Assembly (NCBI RefSeq): GCF_014306625.1
Contig: NZ_JACRYL010000008.1
Coordinates: forward strand, 103,415-167,414
DNA: 64,000 bases
From: Pedobacter fastidiosus
GTDB taxonomy: Bacteria > Bacteroidota > Bacteroidia > Sphingobacteriales > Sphingobacteriaceae
Direction: 5' to 3'
Position 1 is the first letter of the stretch. The number at the start of each line of letters is the position of its first letter. Below are positions 44,670 to 54,390 of this stretch, in pieces. Below the pieces are notes generated by a model, which was given only the letters and a program-made list of their open reading frames with translations, was not told where the DNA came from and did no database searches. Both the position numbers and the translations under genes were made by a program.

Positions 44670-46040
44670 TTAAGTACTAGAAATAACTTTGTTTAACCCA
44701 ATAATATGGGTCGCTTTACCATCCGCATCATACATCGGCTTGCCATAAGCTCTAATGCGGTGTAGAGTTCCATCTCTCCACTTTACCTCATATTCTGCTT
44801 GATAAATACCTTTATTTAAAATAGCATCACTAACCGCTTTTTTTATCAGTTGCCTGTATTTGGGGAGCATTGCGTTGAAAATATCAGGATAACTAAATGC
44901 CTCCTCGCTCAAAAAGCCATAATTAGCCTTTAGCTGTGCGTTGGATTGCATTATTCCGGTTTCAAATTCAACTATCGTATAACCCATTCCAGTGTCCTCT
45001 ATGGCGTTCATCAGCACTTCATTTGCCTCACGGGCAATCTGACTGAGAATTACCTGCTCAGTAACATCGGCAAGAATGAACATAATGTTCTGAGACTCGT
45101 CTCCCATTCTGCCCACAAGCTGCAGCGAGAGATCGGCATAAATATTTCTGTACCCTTCAGCGTGATGGATTTTTACTTTAGCGCCCTTTAAATGGTAAGC
45201 ATTTGAATTGGCTTGAACTAAATCTAGTGTCTTACAAGCAGCCTTTCCGTTAATCTGGCTGATCAGTGTTTCCAGCTTTACCCCGATTAGCTCGCTACCC
45301 TTTCCGAAAACATGATTAAGTGCCTCATTTGCCTGCCAGATAATCTTTTCTTCAAAAGAACAAATTCCAATGGCAACAGGCGTATATTTAAAGAGTAGCT
45401 CATAACTATCCAGTACATTTTCCAAGGTGCTGTTCGCTTTGGCAATCTGATCGTTGTAGCCGGTTAAAAGCATATTTCTAGCAGTTATCTTTTTATTGGC
45501 TTCAATTAATGCTTCATTGCTTTTTCTAATAGATTGATCCTCTAATCTTACAAGCCTTGATTCAACCAGCCCAACAACAGTTTTTGCCAGCTTTCTCATA
45601 ATTTCCTGTTTTTTTTCGCTAAAAGCAGAAACCCTTTTACTTCCCATTAACGCTAAACTTCCTACAATATGACCGTCGGAGATGACTAGTGGTACTGCTG
45701 CAAAAAAAGAGACGTTATGCATACTGTAGAAAAAATCTCTGTGTTCTACCAAACTTTCCGAAACCACAATATCCTCTTGCTGGCCAGTTAAATCTAGCAT
45801 ACTTCCCTTTCTAGGCTCAGAATCCTTTCCCGAAAACCCAATGTTGGCCTTATAGAAAATCTCATCTCTACCAATGAACGAAATTAAACAGATTGGGAGA
45901 TCAAAAATGGTACAGGCAAGAGTAGCCAAGTTATCAAAGGCATCTTCTGCAGGGGTGTCGAGTATTTTGTAGCGATCAAGTACAGAGAGTCTTACCTGTT
46001 CGTTATCCCCCGATAAGAGATTTTCAGTTGATTTTTTCAT
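44670..46040 (-). CDS. GAF-PAS-PAS sensor without output domain
   Basis: About 456 residues from the ATG at 46040 (MKKSTENLL). The first part, RLSVLDRYKILDTPAEDAFDNLATLACTIFDLPICLISF, is a GAF domain of a type common in Bacteroidota sensors. A coiled coil follows (ARNMLLTGYNDQIAKANSTLENVLDS), then PAS (about 215-330) and a second PAS/PAC (about 345-456) ending KATHIIGLNKVIS. No kinase, cyclase or DNA-binding region follows the last PAS. It may be a sensory adaptor or a truncated kinase. Starts at 46055 or 46085 are also open. Confidence 0.8.
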   Translation of the reverse strand: MKKSTENLLSGDNEQVRLSVLDRYKILDTPAEDAFDNLATLACTIFDLPICLISFIGRDEIFYKANIGFSGKDSEPRKGSMLDLTGQQEDIVVSESLVEHRDFFYSMHNVSFFAAVPLVISDGHIVGSLALMGSKRVSAFSEKKQEIMRKLAKTVVGLVESRLVRLEDQSIRKSNEALIEANKKITARNMLLTGYNDQIAKANSTLENVLDSYELLFKYTPVAIGICSFEEKIIWQANEALNHVFGKGSELIGVKLETLISQINGKAACKTLDLVQANSNAYHLKGAKVKIHHAEGYRNIYADLSLQLVGRMGDESQNIMFILADVTEQVILSQIAREANEVLMNAIEDTGMGYTIVEFETGIMQSNAQLKANYGFLSEEAFSYPDIFNAMLPKYRQLIKKAVSDAILNKGIYQAEYEVKWRDGTLHRIRAYGKPMYDADGKATHIIGLNKVISST

Positions 46041-46446
46041 TATTTGTACCCGCATTACCTTGGCAAGTTTGTTATAAACAAACAAGCTCTGTTCTTGTTT
46101 TAGTGGCTAACCTGCATAAATCAATTATTTTCCGCCTTGTGCTCAATCCTCAATACTATGGCCGAAAATGTTTTTTTACAGGATATTTTTACTGCGAGAT
46201 AGAGTCAATGTGCTCCGATTGATCCATTTAAAAACTAGTTATGGATCTGGTTTAAAATTTTCAATTGACTGATTCCTTTACAATCCACCACAGCCAGATA
46301 ATCCAAATGCAAGTCTTAATGCGTTGGTAAGGCACCTAAAAGAAATTGTGGTTAAATTAACATTACAGCCCAGTAAGATTCAGGCTCACCAAGTATTTCT
46401 ATTATTAACACCTACATCAGCAGATGCGGTAAAACATCTCTAAAAC
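46041..46446. other. Intergenic region with a possible gene remnant
   Basis: From 46273 to the TAA at 46441-46443 the plus strand is open for 56 codons without an ATG. It reads NASLNALVRHLKEIVVKLTL, PSKIQAHQVFLLLTP and TSADAVKHL. The helical, amphipathic pattern is protein-like, so this could be the tail of a lost gene. No other feature is seen. Confidence 0.3.
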
Positions 46447-47619
46447 CTAAAATTTAGGATCAAAGTTGAAATAAATCGGATTTGATAAGCTAACCATATT
46501 TTCGCTTAATGCCATTGATTTTGGAACCTGAGGATAGTCTGTATTCTTACCTTCCACAACCACCCGATAATATGTTCGTCCGTTAACATCTGGTGTGTCT
46601 GTAAATTCTGTTATAGGAACTTTGCCTTTAATCTGATAGACATTAAGTTGTTTTCCATTTTTAATAACGGTTACCTTATAGGTTTCTTCTGGCAAAGTAT
46701 TGCCAATCAATTGAACTTGAAATTTGACAGGCCTACCTGTTGAAACGGCATTATCGCCCATCATCATTTCAAAATTTCCATTTCCTTTTGGGTCTGCATA
46801 AAATTCAACTCGAGGGTTAAAAGGATTTGAACTTACTGAAACCTTGCCCCGATTTAAAGCTTCAATAATAGCAGTTAAACTACGTTCTTTTGCAAAAACC
46901 CAAGTGGTTGGTGTGCCTACATAATTAAATTCTGCTTGATAGGTGTTTGGTCCCGACTTTTCTGATCCAGTTGGAACGCCATGGTGCGCATCACTTCCTC
47001 CCCTGCCAGTCATCATTCTGCCCGAAGAAAGCATATCATCCCAAATCATTATGGCATTTGCATTTTTTGCCCACATGGCAGAATTCCATACTTCTATTGA
47101 CTGAACCAAATCATAGGAAAATCCAAAGTTATCTTTACCGCTGGGATGATTGGCAGATAAGTGGATATTTAATGATTTTTTAACCTTGCCAATATTTACG
47201 TCACGATCATCTCTTACATCGAACAGTCTTTGATGGTTATATGACTTATCAGAAAAAACATTCCCATGGCCTCTAGTCGTCGTCCATTCGGCACCATAGA
47301 GCAAAAGCAATGAATCTGATTTGAATTCTGGATCTGCCCAAGTATGGTGAGCAACATCTCCATTAACATGATTATCATGATCGGTTATGCACAAATAGTC
47401 CATGCCAACTAACTTTGAAAAGTTTATGATTTTCGCAACCGAATTATTTGATGACTCGGTACTATGCCTAGAATGCACATGCAAATCGCCTTTCAGCCAA
47501 ACGCCCGATGCATTTACTATTGGAACAGGCAATCTGTTATCTTGTGCAAAAACACAATCAACATTTAGCAGTAGAACGGCAATTATTAAGAAACCGTAAT
47601 ATTTTGAATATAAAAGCAT
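46447..47619 (-). CDS. Secreted PHP-domain metallohydrolase (CehA/McbA type)
   Basis: A 390-residue exported protein (signal peptide ending VFAQ). The PHP metal sites are clear: GDLHVHSRHS, CITDHDNHV, LLLYGAEWTTTRGHGNV, SANHPSGK and GGSDAHHG. CehA/McbA-like enzymes hydrolyse esters and other bonds; PHP domains in general are phosphoesterases. A C-terminal beta-sandwich extension (about 300-390) follows. It is the last gene of the susC-susD-PLC operon, 143 bases after the phospholipase. The context suggests a phosphoester product of the upstream enzymes as substrate, but this is inference. Confidence 0.82.
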   Translation of the reverse strand: MLLYSKYYGFLIIAVLLLNVDCVFAQDNRLPVPIVNASGVWLKGDLHVHSRHSTESSNNSVAKIINFSKLVGMDYLCITDHDNHVNGDVAHHTWADPEFKSDSLLLLYGAEWTTTRGHGNVFSDKSYNHQRLFDVRDDRDVNIGKVKKSLNIHLSANHPSGKDNFGFSYDLVQSIEVWNSAMWAKNANAIMIWDDMLSSGRMMTGRGGSDAHHGVPTGSEKSGPNTYQAEFNYVGTPTTWVFAKERSLTAIIEALNRGKVSVSSNPFNPRVEFYADPKGNGNFEMMMGDNAVSTGRPVKFQVQLIGNTLPEETYKVTVIKNGKQLNVYQIKGKVPITEFTDTPDVNGRTYYRVVVEGKNTDYPQVPKSMALSENMVSLSNPIYFNFDPKF

Positions 47620-47762
47620 TAGGAAATTATAAATTTAAAAACGCACCTGTAAAAATCAGGTACTTGATTATTTGTTCAATACTGAATATGTTTGATTTTT
47701 TACTCCTGCCTAATCCTCTAAACACCCAACTTTCAATAAAGATTTTCTGCTAAAGTCTGCGC

Positions 47763-48827
47763 TTACTTTTTAAATAGCGGGTTCTCTCTAAAATATTTAC
47801 CATCAGCAAAGCTAACCACATAATCAGATTTGAAATGAGTGCTTTTTTTATAATAGTCTGTTGTTATAATCTGAGCTCCAGATTTACACGCAGCCTCAAA
47901 ATCGCTAAAGTCATTTTTACGGGCCTGTTTCGTATCGCTGTCGGCTCTGGTTCTTACCAGATAACCTTTTTTAACGAGTACTGGAATTTGCACGTCCGTT
48001 GGATTATTTCTGATCATAAAAGCAGCTTCGGGCGTTCCGGCATCTGCATTTGCAAAAAGAACACGTTGAGCTAACGAGGCATGGCCATTTATATAGAGAG
48101 ATCGCTTTTTTCCGATTGCATCCAGCACGAAAATAAATTTACCCTTGGCCTTGCTTAACTTTGGCCAGTTACCGGTAAGAACAGCTTCTTCCAAAGTTTT
48201 ATATTTGCCCCTTACCTCATCGGGTGTTATAATATGCTCTTTGCCTAAATTTTCAAGAACTGTAGCATCCAGCTCATCAAAAGTATTTGCTGTAAATACT
48301 TCTGGCTGAGTAAATCCCTTACGTTTTATGGAGTCATCTTTTGCCTCAAGGGTAATGAAAACCGGCGTATGTTGAGGATTATTTTCCGACCATTTTTTAA
48401 GCTGTTGCAAAGCAGATTTAAGTGAAAGTGCAGAAGATCTGAAATCAAAATCTGGCACATGCAAAACTTTAAATCCAGGCTTATCCATTTCACCTTTGCC
48501 ATCAAATTCTGGCTGGCCCTTAACCAATTCTAATCCCTTTGGATGAGCATATTTACCACCTTTTTCATCCGCATAAACATCAATCTCCAAATTTCGAAGC
48601 CCCATGTTCAATTGCTCGGCCATACCAAGGTGTTCGTAATCTAAGCTCTTAGCGGTAGCAGAATCTGAAGCGCTGATTAATTTAAATAAAGCCGGATCAA
48701 TGGCTTGTTTGTAACTATTATGGGAACCGATAACCTGAATCTCATTTATCGGCAAATCTTCCCTTTTAGAAATTAAGGCTATCGCTGGCAGAACCAACAA
48801 TAAACCAACGCAGGTTATCAGTCTCAT
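47763..48827 (-). CDS. Secreted PI-PLC-like phospholipase C
   Basis: A 354-residue protein with a hydrophobic N-terminal signal (LITCVGLLLVLPAIALIS). The region INEIQVIGSHNSYK (first catalytic His of PI-PLC-X folds), LRNLEIDVYADEKGG, and VLHVPDFDFR (second His) follow the Ca-dependent phosphatidylinositol phospholipase C1 pattern known from Streptomyces. The C-terminus has AFMIRNNPTD and GAQIITTDYY of the TIM-barrel end. Likely reaction: cleavage of a phosphodiester in phosphoinositides or related lipid headgroups. It is 24 bases downstream of susD, so in the operon. Confidence 0.83.
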   Translation of the reverse strand: MRLITCVGLLLVLPAIALISKREDLPINEIQVIGSHNSYKQAIDPALFKLISASDSATAKSLDYEHLGMAEQLNMGLRNLEIDVYADEKGGKYAHPKGLELVKGQPEFDGKGEMDKPGFKVLHVPDFDFRSSALSLKSALQQLKKWSENNPQHTPVFITLEAKDDSIKRKGFTQPEVFTANTFDELDATVLENLGKEHIITPDEVRGKYKTLEEAVLTGNWPKLSKAKGKFIFVLDAIGKKRSLYINGHASLAQRVLFANADAGTPEAAFMIRNNPTDVQIPVLVKKGYLVRTRADSDTKQARKNDFSDFEAACKSGAQIITTDYYKKSTHFKSDYVVSFADGKYFRENPLFKK

Positions 48828-48851
48828 GTTTTTAGTTTTTGAATGGAAAAA

Positions 48852-50441
48852 TTAGTAACCCGGATTCTGTTTTAAATTTGTATTCAACTTTAATTCATTT
48901 GCAGGAATTGGATAAATCCTTCTGGTTAAATCCTTATTCATAAACAATACATCATTTGGTAACGGGTATTCGGTTTCGAATTGTCCGAAACGAATTAGAT
49001 CGTTTCTTCTCCAAGCTTCCCAGCTAAATTCGCGTGCTCGCTCATCCAACAAAGTGTTTAATGTTACCGTGGATGCAACTGCAGCACCGGCACGATTTCT
49101 TATTTTATTTACAAGGATTAAAGGGGTTTGCAACTCGCCGTTAACGGTTGTTGCGGCCGCACCTCGTAAAATTGCTTCTGCTTTCATCAACATAACATCT
49201 GCTAAACGCAGAACAGGCATATCGTTTCCATTTAACCTAGTTGCTTGTATTGCGTTAACGTCTGGCCAGTATTTAACCGAGCGTACACCTTTTGCTTGGT
49301 CGGCAACTGTATTGCCCAAATCCATTGGCTTACCCGGTTTCAAAATTAAATCAGGCGTAATTTCAATTTGATTTGTTGTACCCGCTACAAAAACAGGCTT
49401 GGTTAAATCAGGTTTGCGGTTAGCATCTGGTGCATATTGTTTACCAATTAACCAGAAGCTGTTGCGAATATCGTTTGTTAAATTAAAGCGATTGTAATAA
49501 TCAGGCGTAGTGCTCATTGCAATACTAAACCCAACATTTATACCGTAAGCAGGTGCCAGTGCAGGATAAAATCCAAATCTGGTCATCTGATTACCCGGAA
49601 TCTGCTGATCGTAAGGAATGGCAAATATGGTTTCATTAATTTGTGGCCCGTTATTTACGTCGAAAATATCGCTATACTTTACATCTAATGCGTAGTTGCT
49701 ATTTTTCAAAATATTATCAGCCATTACTACTGCATCCGTATATCTCGCTTTTCCTGTATAAACTTCAGCATTAAGATACATTTTCTCCAATAAGGCATAA
49801 GCCATCGCCTGCGTTGGCCTGCCATACACTAAAATGCGGTTGTTGTTATCCTTTACCGGCAATTGTGCAACAACGCTCAAAAGCTCTTTTTCAATAAATC
49901 CGAAAACCTTTTCACGGGTTTGATTCCCTGGAAGTGTGCTTACAGGAAAAGTATCGATTATGGGAACATTACCGTATAAATCCATCATAAAATAATAGTA
50001 AAGCGCCCTCATTGCTTTTACTTCTGCCAAACTACTAGCCTTTGAAGCATCAGAAACCGACGATTCATTGGTTAGGTTTATTAGGCGGTTACAGTTGTTT
50101 ATGCCCCCAAAACCCCACTGCCAGATATCTCTAACATTTGGATGATCGATTGTCCAGGTGTGGTAATGGAGCTGGCGATACTGACCGCCATCATCAAAGT
50201 TTCCATCGCGTGCCGGTATAATTGCCGCATCACCAGAAAGCTCCTGCATTCTCCAATAGGGAACGCCATATTGAGAAGAAAGATTAGAATACATGGTACC
50301 AAAAAGAGCCGCGTAATCTGAGTTGGTGTATGGAAAATTATCCTTAACGTATTGTGATTCTACATCGACATCAAGCTTACTGCAAGATTCGAAAACCATG
50401 AGGCAAGCCAGAATATTAAATAAGATTATAAACTTTTTCAT
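48852..50441 (-). CDS. SusD/RagB-family nutrient-binding lipoprotein (locus 2)
   Basis: A 529-residue outer-membrane lipoprotein. Lipobox FESCSK gives Cys 20. SusD features: KASSLAEVKAMRALYYYFMMDLYGNVPII near residue 140, LRLADVMLMKAEAILRG near 415 and LLDERAREFSWEAWRRNDLIRFG near 460, ending RRIYPIPANELKLNTNLKQNPGY. It should bind the substrate of locus 2 at the surface. It starts 12 bases after SusC and precedes the phospholipase by 24 bases, so all are in one transcript. Confidence 0.93.
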   Translation of the reverse strand: MKKFIILFNILACLMVFESCSKLDVDVESQYVKDNFPYTNSDYAALFGTMYSNLSSQYGVPYWRMQELSGDAAIIPARDGNFDDGGQYRQLHYHTWTIDHPNVRDIWQWGFGGINNCNRLINLTNESSVSDASKASSLAEVKAMRALYYYFMMDLYGNVPIIDTFPVSTLPGNQTREKVFGFIEKELLSVVAQLPVKDNNNRILVYGRPTQAMAYALLEKMYLNAEVYTGKARYTDAVVMADNILKNSNYALDVKYSDIFDVNNGPQINETIFAIPYDQQIPGNQMTRFGFYPALAPAYGINVGFSIAMSTTPDYYNRFNLTNDIRNSFWLIGKQYAPDANRKPDLTKPVFVAGTTNQIEITPDLILKPGKPMDLGNTVADQAKGVRSVKYWPDVNAIQATRLNGNDMPVLRLADVMLMKAEAILRGAAATTVNGELQTPLILVNKIRNRAGAAVASTVTLNTLLDERAREFSWEAWRRNDLIRFGQFETEYPLPNDVLFMNKDLTRRIYPIPANELKLNTNLKQNPGY

Positions 50442-50453
50442 TTTCGTATTTTT

Positions 50454-53444
50454 TTAGAATGATGCACTTACACCAAAGCTGAACGTTCTTGTTTTTGGAT
50501 AATAATTATTATTGTCGATACCAGGAGTTAAACCACCAATGTTGATTTCGGGATCGATACCACTGTAATTTGTAATTACAAATAGGTTATTGGCCGTTAC
50601 ATATAATCTTACGGCTTTAATTGAAGGCGTTTTGGGCTTAATTGTATAACCGAATGTTGCATTATCCAAACGGAGATAAGAACCACTCTCCAGAAAACGA
50701 TCTGAAATTAGGTAAGCATTAATATCGTTGAATGACTCGCCCAAGGTAAAGCGGGGAATGTTCTGCAACTTCGCATCGGCAGGGTTATTTAGAGATGCCT
50801 TGGTTGCATTTAAAATTTTGTTCCCCAGCACTCCGCGAACAAGGAAATTCAAATCCCAGTTTTTGTAGCTGAAACTGTTCGCCCAACCATAAATTAATTT
50901 TGGCTGCGCATCGCCCGCAATTTTTGCATCTGTCGTTAACGGTTGCGTTGCAATGGTTTGCCCAGCAGCGTTGATGTAAGTACTTACACCCGCAGCGTTT
51001 TTACCTGCATAATTCCAAAGGTTAAAAGTACCCAAGGCATAACCCGGCTGGATCAGCTGACTAAAATTTCCAGACTGGCCTTTACCACCAAGTTGTGCAG
51101 TTTGAATGGCCGCAATCTTATAGAAATCATCTGATAAAGTTTCGACAACGTTTTTGTTATGTGCGATGTTAGGTGAAGTTGTCCATTTAAAATTATTGGT
51201 TTTAACGGCCACCGCATTTAATGAAAACTCAATACCTGTATTTTTTATTTTACCAACGTTTGCCGTAATTGTTGGCAGGAAGAACTGTGTAGTAGAAACT
51301 TCGTAGCGATCGTAAATCAGATCAGAAGTTCGCTTAACATAAAAGTCGACCGAACCGGTAATCCTATCTTTAAATAAACCAAAATCTAAACCGATGTTGG
51401 TTGTTGCCGTACTTTCCCATTTCAAATCTGGATTTTCGTTTCTAACCGGACCAATTGCATTGCTAATGTTTCCATTATTCAAAAACTTGTTGCTTCCAGA
51501 AAGCGTTCCGTAAATTAGCAAAGAAGAGAAAGCATCGAAACCTAAACTGTTACCAGATACACCATAACCCGCACGAAGCTTTAAATCGCTAATAACCGGA
51601 ACAGCCTGCATAAAATCTTCACCAATTATTCTCCAACCTGCAGAAACTGCCGGGAACAAGCCCCACCGGTTATTTCTACCAAAAGCAGAAGAACCATCAT
51701 CTCTTAATGAGGCTTGGAATAAATATTTCTCATTATAATTATACTGCACCCTTCCATAATAGGATATGAGTCTTAAAGTAGAGATTGGAGCATTGCTAAA
51801 GGCAATTTGTGAGAGCAAAGTTGGATTAGAAAGAAACAAGTTGTTGTAACCTAGGTTATCATTAGAGAAATTCTGCGTGGTTACGCCAAAACCATCATTG
51901 GTTCTATCTTCCTGCCAAGAGTAACCTCCAAGCAATTTTAAACTGTGTTTGCCAAAGGTTTTATCGTAATTAAAATAACCTTCAAGCACCTGGCTTTTGT
52001 TTAAAACATCTATTTTTTGAGCCTGCCCGTTTACGCCTCTGGCCAAACCAGACTGGCTGTTTAAATAAGTACTGTAATTATTCTGATCTCTCTGTGAGGA
52101 AACACTTGCCGTAAATTTCAATCCATCTAGAATATTAACCTGTGCCATTCCGTTAATCAACGTTTTGTTGTTCAGGTTGTCGATGTGGTTATTATCTACA
52201 ATAGATAAGGGATTACGCGTTCCACTTCCGGTACGGTTATAGTTCTCCTTATAAGTTCCATCTGTATTAAAGGGGCTAACCGTTGGCAAGTAGAAAAGCA
52301 TATTGGGCAAAGCCTGCGATTGATAAATATCGGTACTCTTTGAGTTGCTGTTCGTAATGGTTAAGCCAAGTTTTAATCGATCGTTAAAGAACTTTTGATT
52401 AAGATAACCTCTTACAATTGTACGTTTTAAAGAAGTATTTTTTAAAATCCCTTTGTTATCCAAATAGTTTACGCTTGCACCATAATCAGCTGATTGACCG
52501 GAGCCACCATAAGAAATATTATGGTTCTGAGAATAGCCTGTTCTTTCTAAAAGAGATTGCCAGTTCGTATCAGAACCATCATCGTCAATGGCGTTTAAGG
52601 TTTGCTTATTATCTGCAAGGTACTGTCTCAATTCTGGTGCAGAAAGCATATCGTATTTTTTCGATACCTTTTCAACAGCGGCATAGCCATTGTACGACAA
52701 TCTTGCTTGGCCATTTTTAGAGCGTTTCGTGGTTACAATGATTACACCATTTGCAGCTCTCGAACCGTAAATTGCTGTGGAGGAAGCATCTTTAAGAATA
52801 TCAATATTTTCAATATCTGATGGCGCAAGTAAATCAATAGAAGCACCAGGCACACCATCAATTACATAAAAAGGCTCTTGTGCAGCACCTTCTCTTAAGG
52901 TAGAGGGGCCACGCAAAATGGTAGAGGGTTTAGCATTTGGATCTCCACTTTTGGTAACATTTAAACCAGCAACTTTACCTTGTAAAAGCTGTGCAGGATT
53001 AACCATTACGCCCTGATTAAACTCTTCAGATTTTATTGATGTAACAGCCCCTGTCAAATCTTTTTTATTTGCTGTACCGTAGCCAATTACAACCACATCC
53101 TTCAACGTTTGGTTATCTGGCATTATGGTTACATTAATATTGGTTTGGTTGCCCACCGTAATTTCTCTTGTAACACCGCCTAGCAGAGAATAAACCAATA
53201 CATCCGAACTCTTGGCTTGAATGCTGTATGCACCATTTGGCCCAGTGGATGTTCCTCCAGTGCTTCCTTTTATCCTTACGGTAGCACCGGGAACAGGCTG
53301 GCCAGTTTCGTCTACAACTTTACCGTTAATGGTTTTAACATTGACCTGTGCGCAAACATTAAGGGAGAAAAAAAGCAGAAATACAGCAAGGCACTGCCAC
53401 TTTCCGATCAAAGACAAATAATTGAATTTGTAATTTTGTTTCAT
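50454..53444 (-). CDS. SusC/RagA-family TonB-dependent outer-membrane transporter (locus 2)
   Basis: A 996-residue outer-membrane transporter. Signal peptide CLAVFLLFFSLNVCAQ, then a carboxypeptidase-regulatory-like domain (about 35-115; TINGKVVDETGQPVPGATV). The plug domain follows with DVVVIGYGTANKKDLTGAVTS, LLQGKVAGLNV and DIENIDILKDASSTAIYGSRAANGVI. The barrel ends in FSFGVSASF. There is no STN domain. First gene of the susC-susD-PLC-PHP operon; its promoter must lie in 53445-53740, where no distinctive operator was found. Confidence 0.95.
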   Translation of the reverse strand: MKQNYKFNYLSLIGKWQCLAVFLLFFSLNVCAQVNVKTINGKVVDETGQPVPGATVRIKGSTGGTSTGPNGAYSIQAKSSDVLVYSLLGGVTREITVGNQTNINVTIMPDNQTLKDVVVIGYGTANKKDLTGAVTSIKSEEFNQGVMVNPAQLLQGKVAGLNVTKSGDPNAKPSTILRGPSTLREGAAQEPFYVIDGVPGASIDLLAPSDIENIDILKDASSTAIYGSRAANGVIIVTTKRSKNGQARLSYNGYAAVEKVSKKYDMLSAPELRQYLADNKQTLNAIDDDGSDTNWQSLLERTGYSQNHNISYGGSGQSADYGASVNYLDNKGILKNTSLKRTIVRGYLNQKFFNDRLKLGLTITNSNSKSTDIYQSQALPNMLFYLPTVSPFNTDGTYKENYNRTGSGTRNPLSIVDNNHIDNLNNKTLINGMAQVNILDGLKFTASVSSQRDQNNYSTYLNSQSGLARGVNGQAQKIDVLNKSQVLEGYFNYDKTFGKHSLKLLGGYSWQEDRTNDGFGVTTQNFSNDNLGYNNLFLSNPTLLSQIAFSNAPISTLRLISYYGRVQYNYNEKYLFQASLRDDGSSAFGRNNRWGLFPAVSAGWRIIGEDFMQAVPVISDLKLRAGYGVSGNSLGFDAFSSLLIYGTLSGSNKFLNNGNISNAIGPVRNENPDLKWESTATTNIGLDFGLFKDRITGSVDFYVKRTSDLIYDRYEVSTTQFFLPTITANVGKIKNTGIEFSLNAVAVKTNNFKWTTSPNIAHNKNVVETLSDDFYKIAAIQTAQLGGKGQSGNFSQLIQPGYALGTFNLWNYAGKNAAGVSTYINAAGQTIATQPLTTDAKIAGDAQPKLIYGWANSFSYKNWDLNFLVRGVLGNKILNATKASLNNPADAKLQNIPRFTLGESFNDINAYLISDRFLESGSYLRLDNATFGYTIKPKTPSIKAVRLYVTANNLFVITNYSGIDPEINIGGLTPGIDNNNYYPKTRTFSFGVSASF

Positions 53445-53740
53445 GAATAATTAGTTATGATTGTTTGGAAACCAAGTTTAAAGTAAACCTAATAGGCTCC
53501 TTTAAGTATGGCACAAAGATGGAAATGCCGAGTTAGGAATTTGGTCAGATAGGATTACGATATTGTTAAAAAAAGACTTTGCAGTTAAACAAAATGTTAA
53601 CTGATTAACAAAAATCGTTCGATAATATTAAGGATTATGAGCAAAGAGACTTAAACGGATCATCTACGCTTATGAATCATGTCACAAAAACTTAACTTAC
53701 CGCAGATTTAACAGAAATATATCTTATTTATCTTAGCGCT

Positions 53741-54328
53741 ATGTTTTGGTATGAAGAAGAAGTTAGGTTACTAGAAAAGAGAAACGATCGGGAGAGAGCC
53801 CATCCGGGGATTATTTTTTATGGAAGTTCTTCTTTACGACTTTGGGAAACTCTCGACGAAGATTTTTCCGACCGTAAAGTTACCAACCTTGCTTTTGGCG
53901 GCTCAACACTTGCGGCCTGTGTATGGTTTTTTGAACGGATTATGGCCGATTACAAACCCAAAATGCTCATTATTTATGCAGGAGACAATGATTTGGGAGA
54001 TGGCAGAAATCCCGAAGAAATCTTTATATTCTTTCAGCAGTTAGTACTTAAGGCTTTCTTAAGGTTTGGAGAAATACCCTGTTTTTTCATTTCCCTAAAA
54101 CCGAGTTTATCGCGATGGCACATGGCTGATCAATTTAAATATACCAACAACCTAATAGAAAGTGAGATTATAAAGCAGAACGGAAACTGGAAATTCATAG
54201 ATGTTTTTAAAAAAATGCTCGATAAATCCGGCCATCCCAATCCAGTTTATTATGACCATGATGGACTTCACTTAAGTAGAGCAGGTTATCAGTTGTGGCA
54301 ATCAATTATTAAAGAAAAACTGGTTTAA
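53741..54328 (+). CDS. SGNH-hydrolase (GDSL-type) esterase
   Basis: A 195-residue cytoplasmic-looking protein without signal peptide. The SGNH blocks are present: nucleophile Ser in FYGSSSLRLW, Gly in NLAFGGSTL, Asn in YAGDNDLGDG, and Asp-His in YYDHDGLHLSRAGY. Substrate is an ester, not further defined. It is divergent from susC of locus 2 and 62 bases upstream of the next esterase, so those two are probably co-transcribed. Confidence 0.85.
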   Translation: MFWYEEEVRLLEKRNDRERAHPGIIFYGSSSLRLWETLDEDFSDRKVTNLAFGGSTLAACVWFFERIMADYKPKMLIIYAGDNDLGDGRNPEEIFIFFQQLVLKAFLRFGEIPCFFISLKPSLSRWHMADQFKYTNNLIESEIIKQNGNWKFIDVFKKMLDKSGHPNPVYYDHDGLHLSRAGYQLWQSIIKEKLV

Positions 54329-54390
54329 TCATCACAGAAAGTTAATATCGGGCTAACATTCGAACCGTACTTTTCTCCAAAGTTTAAACC

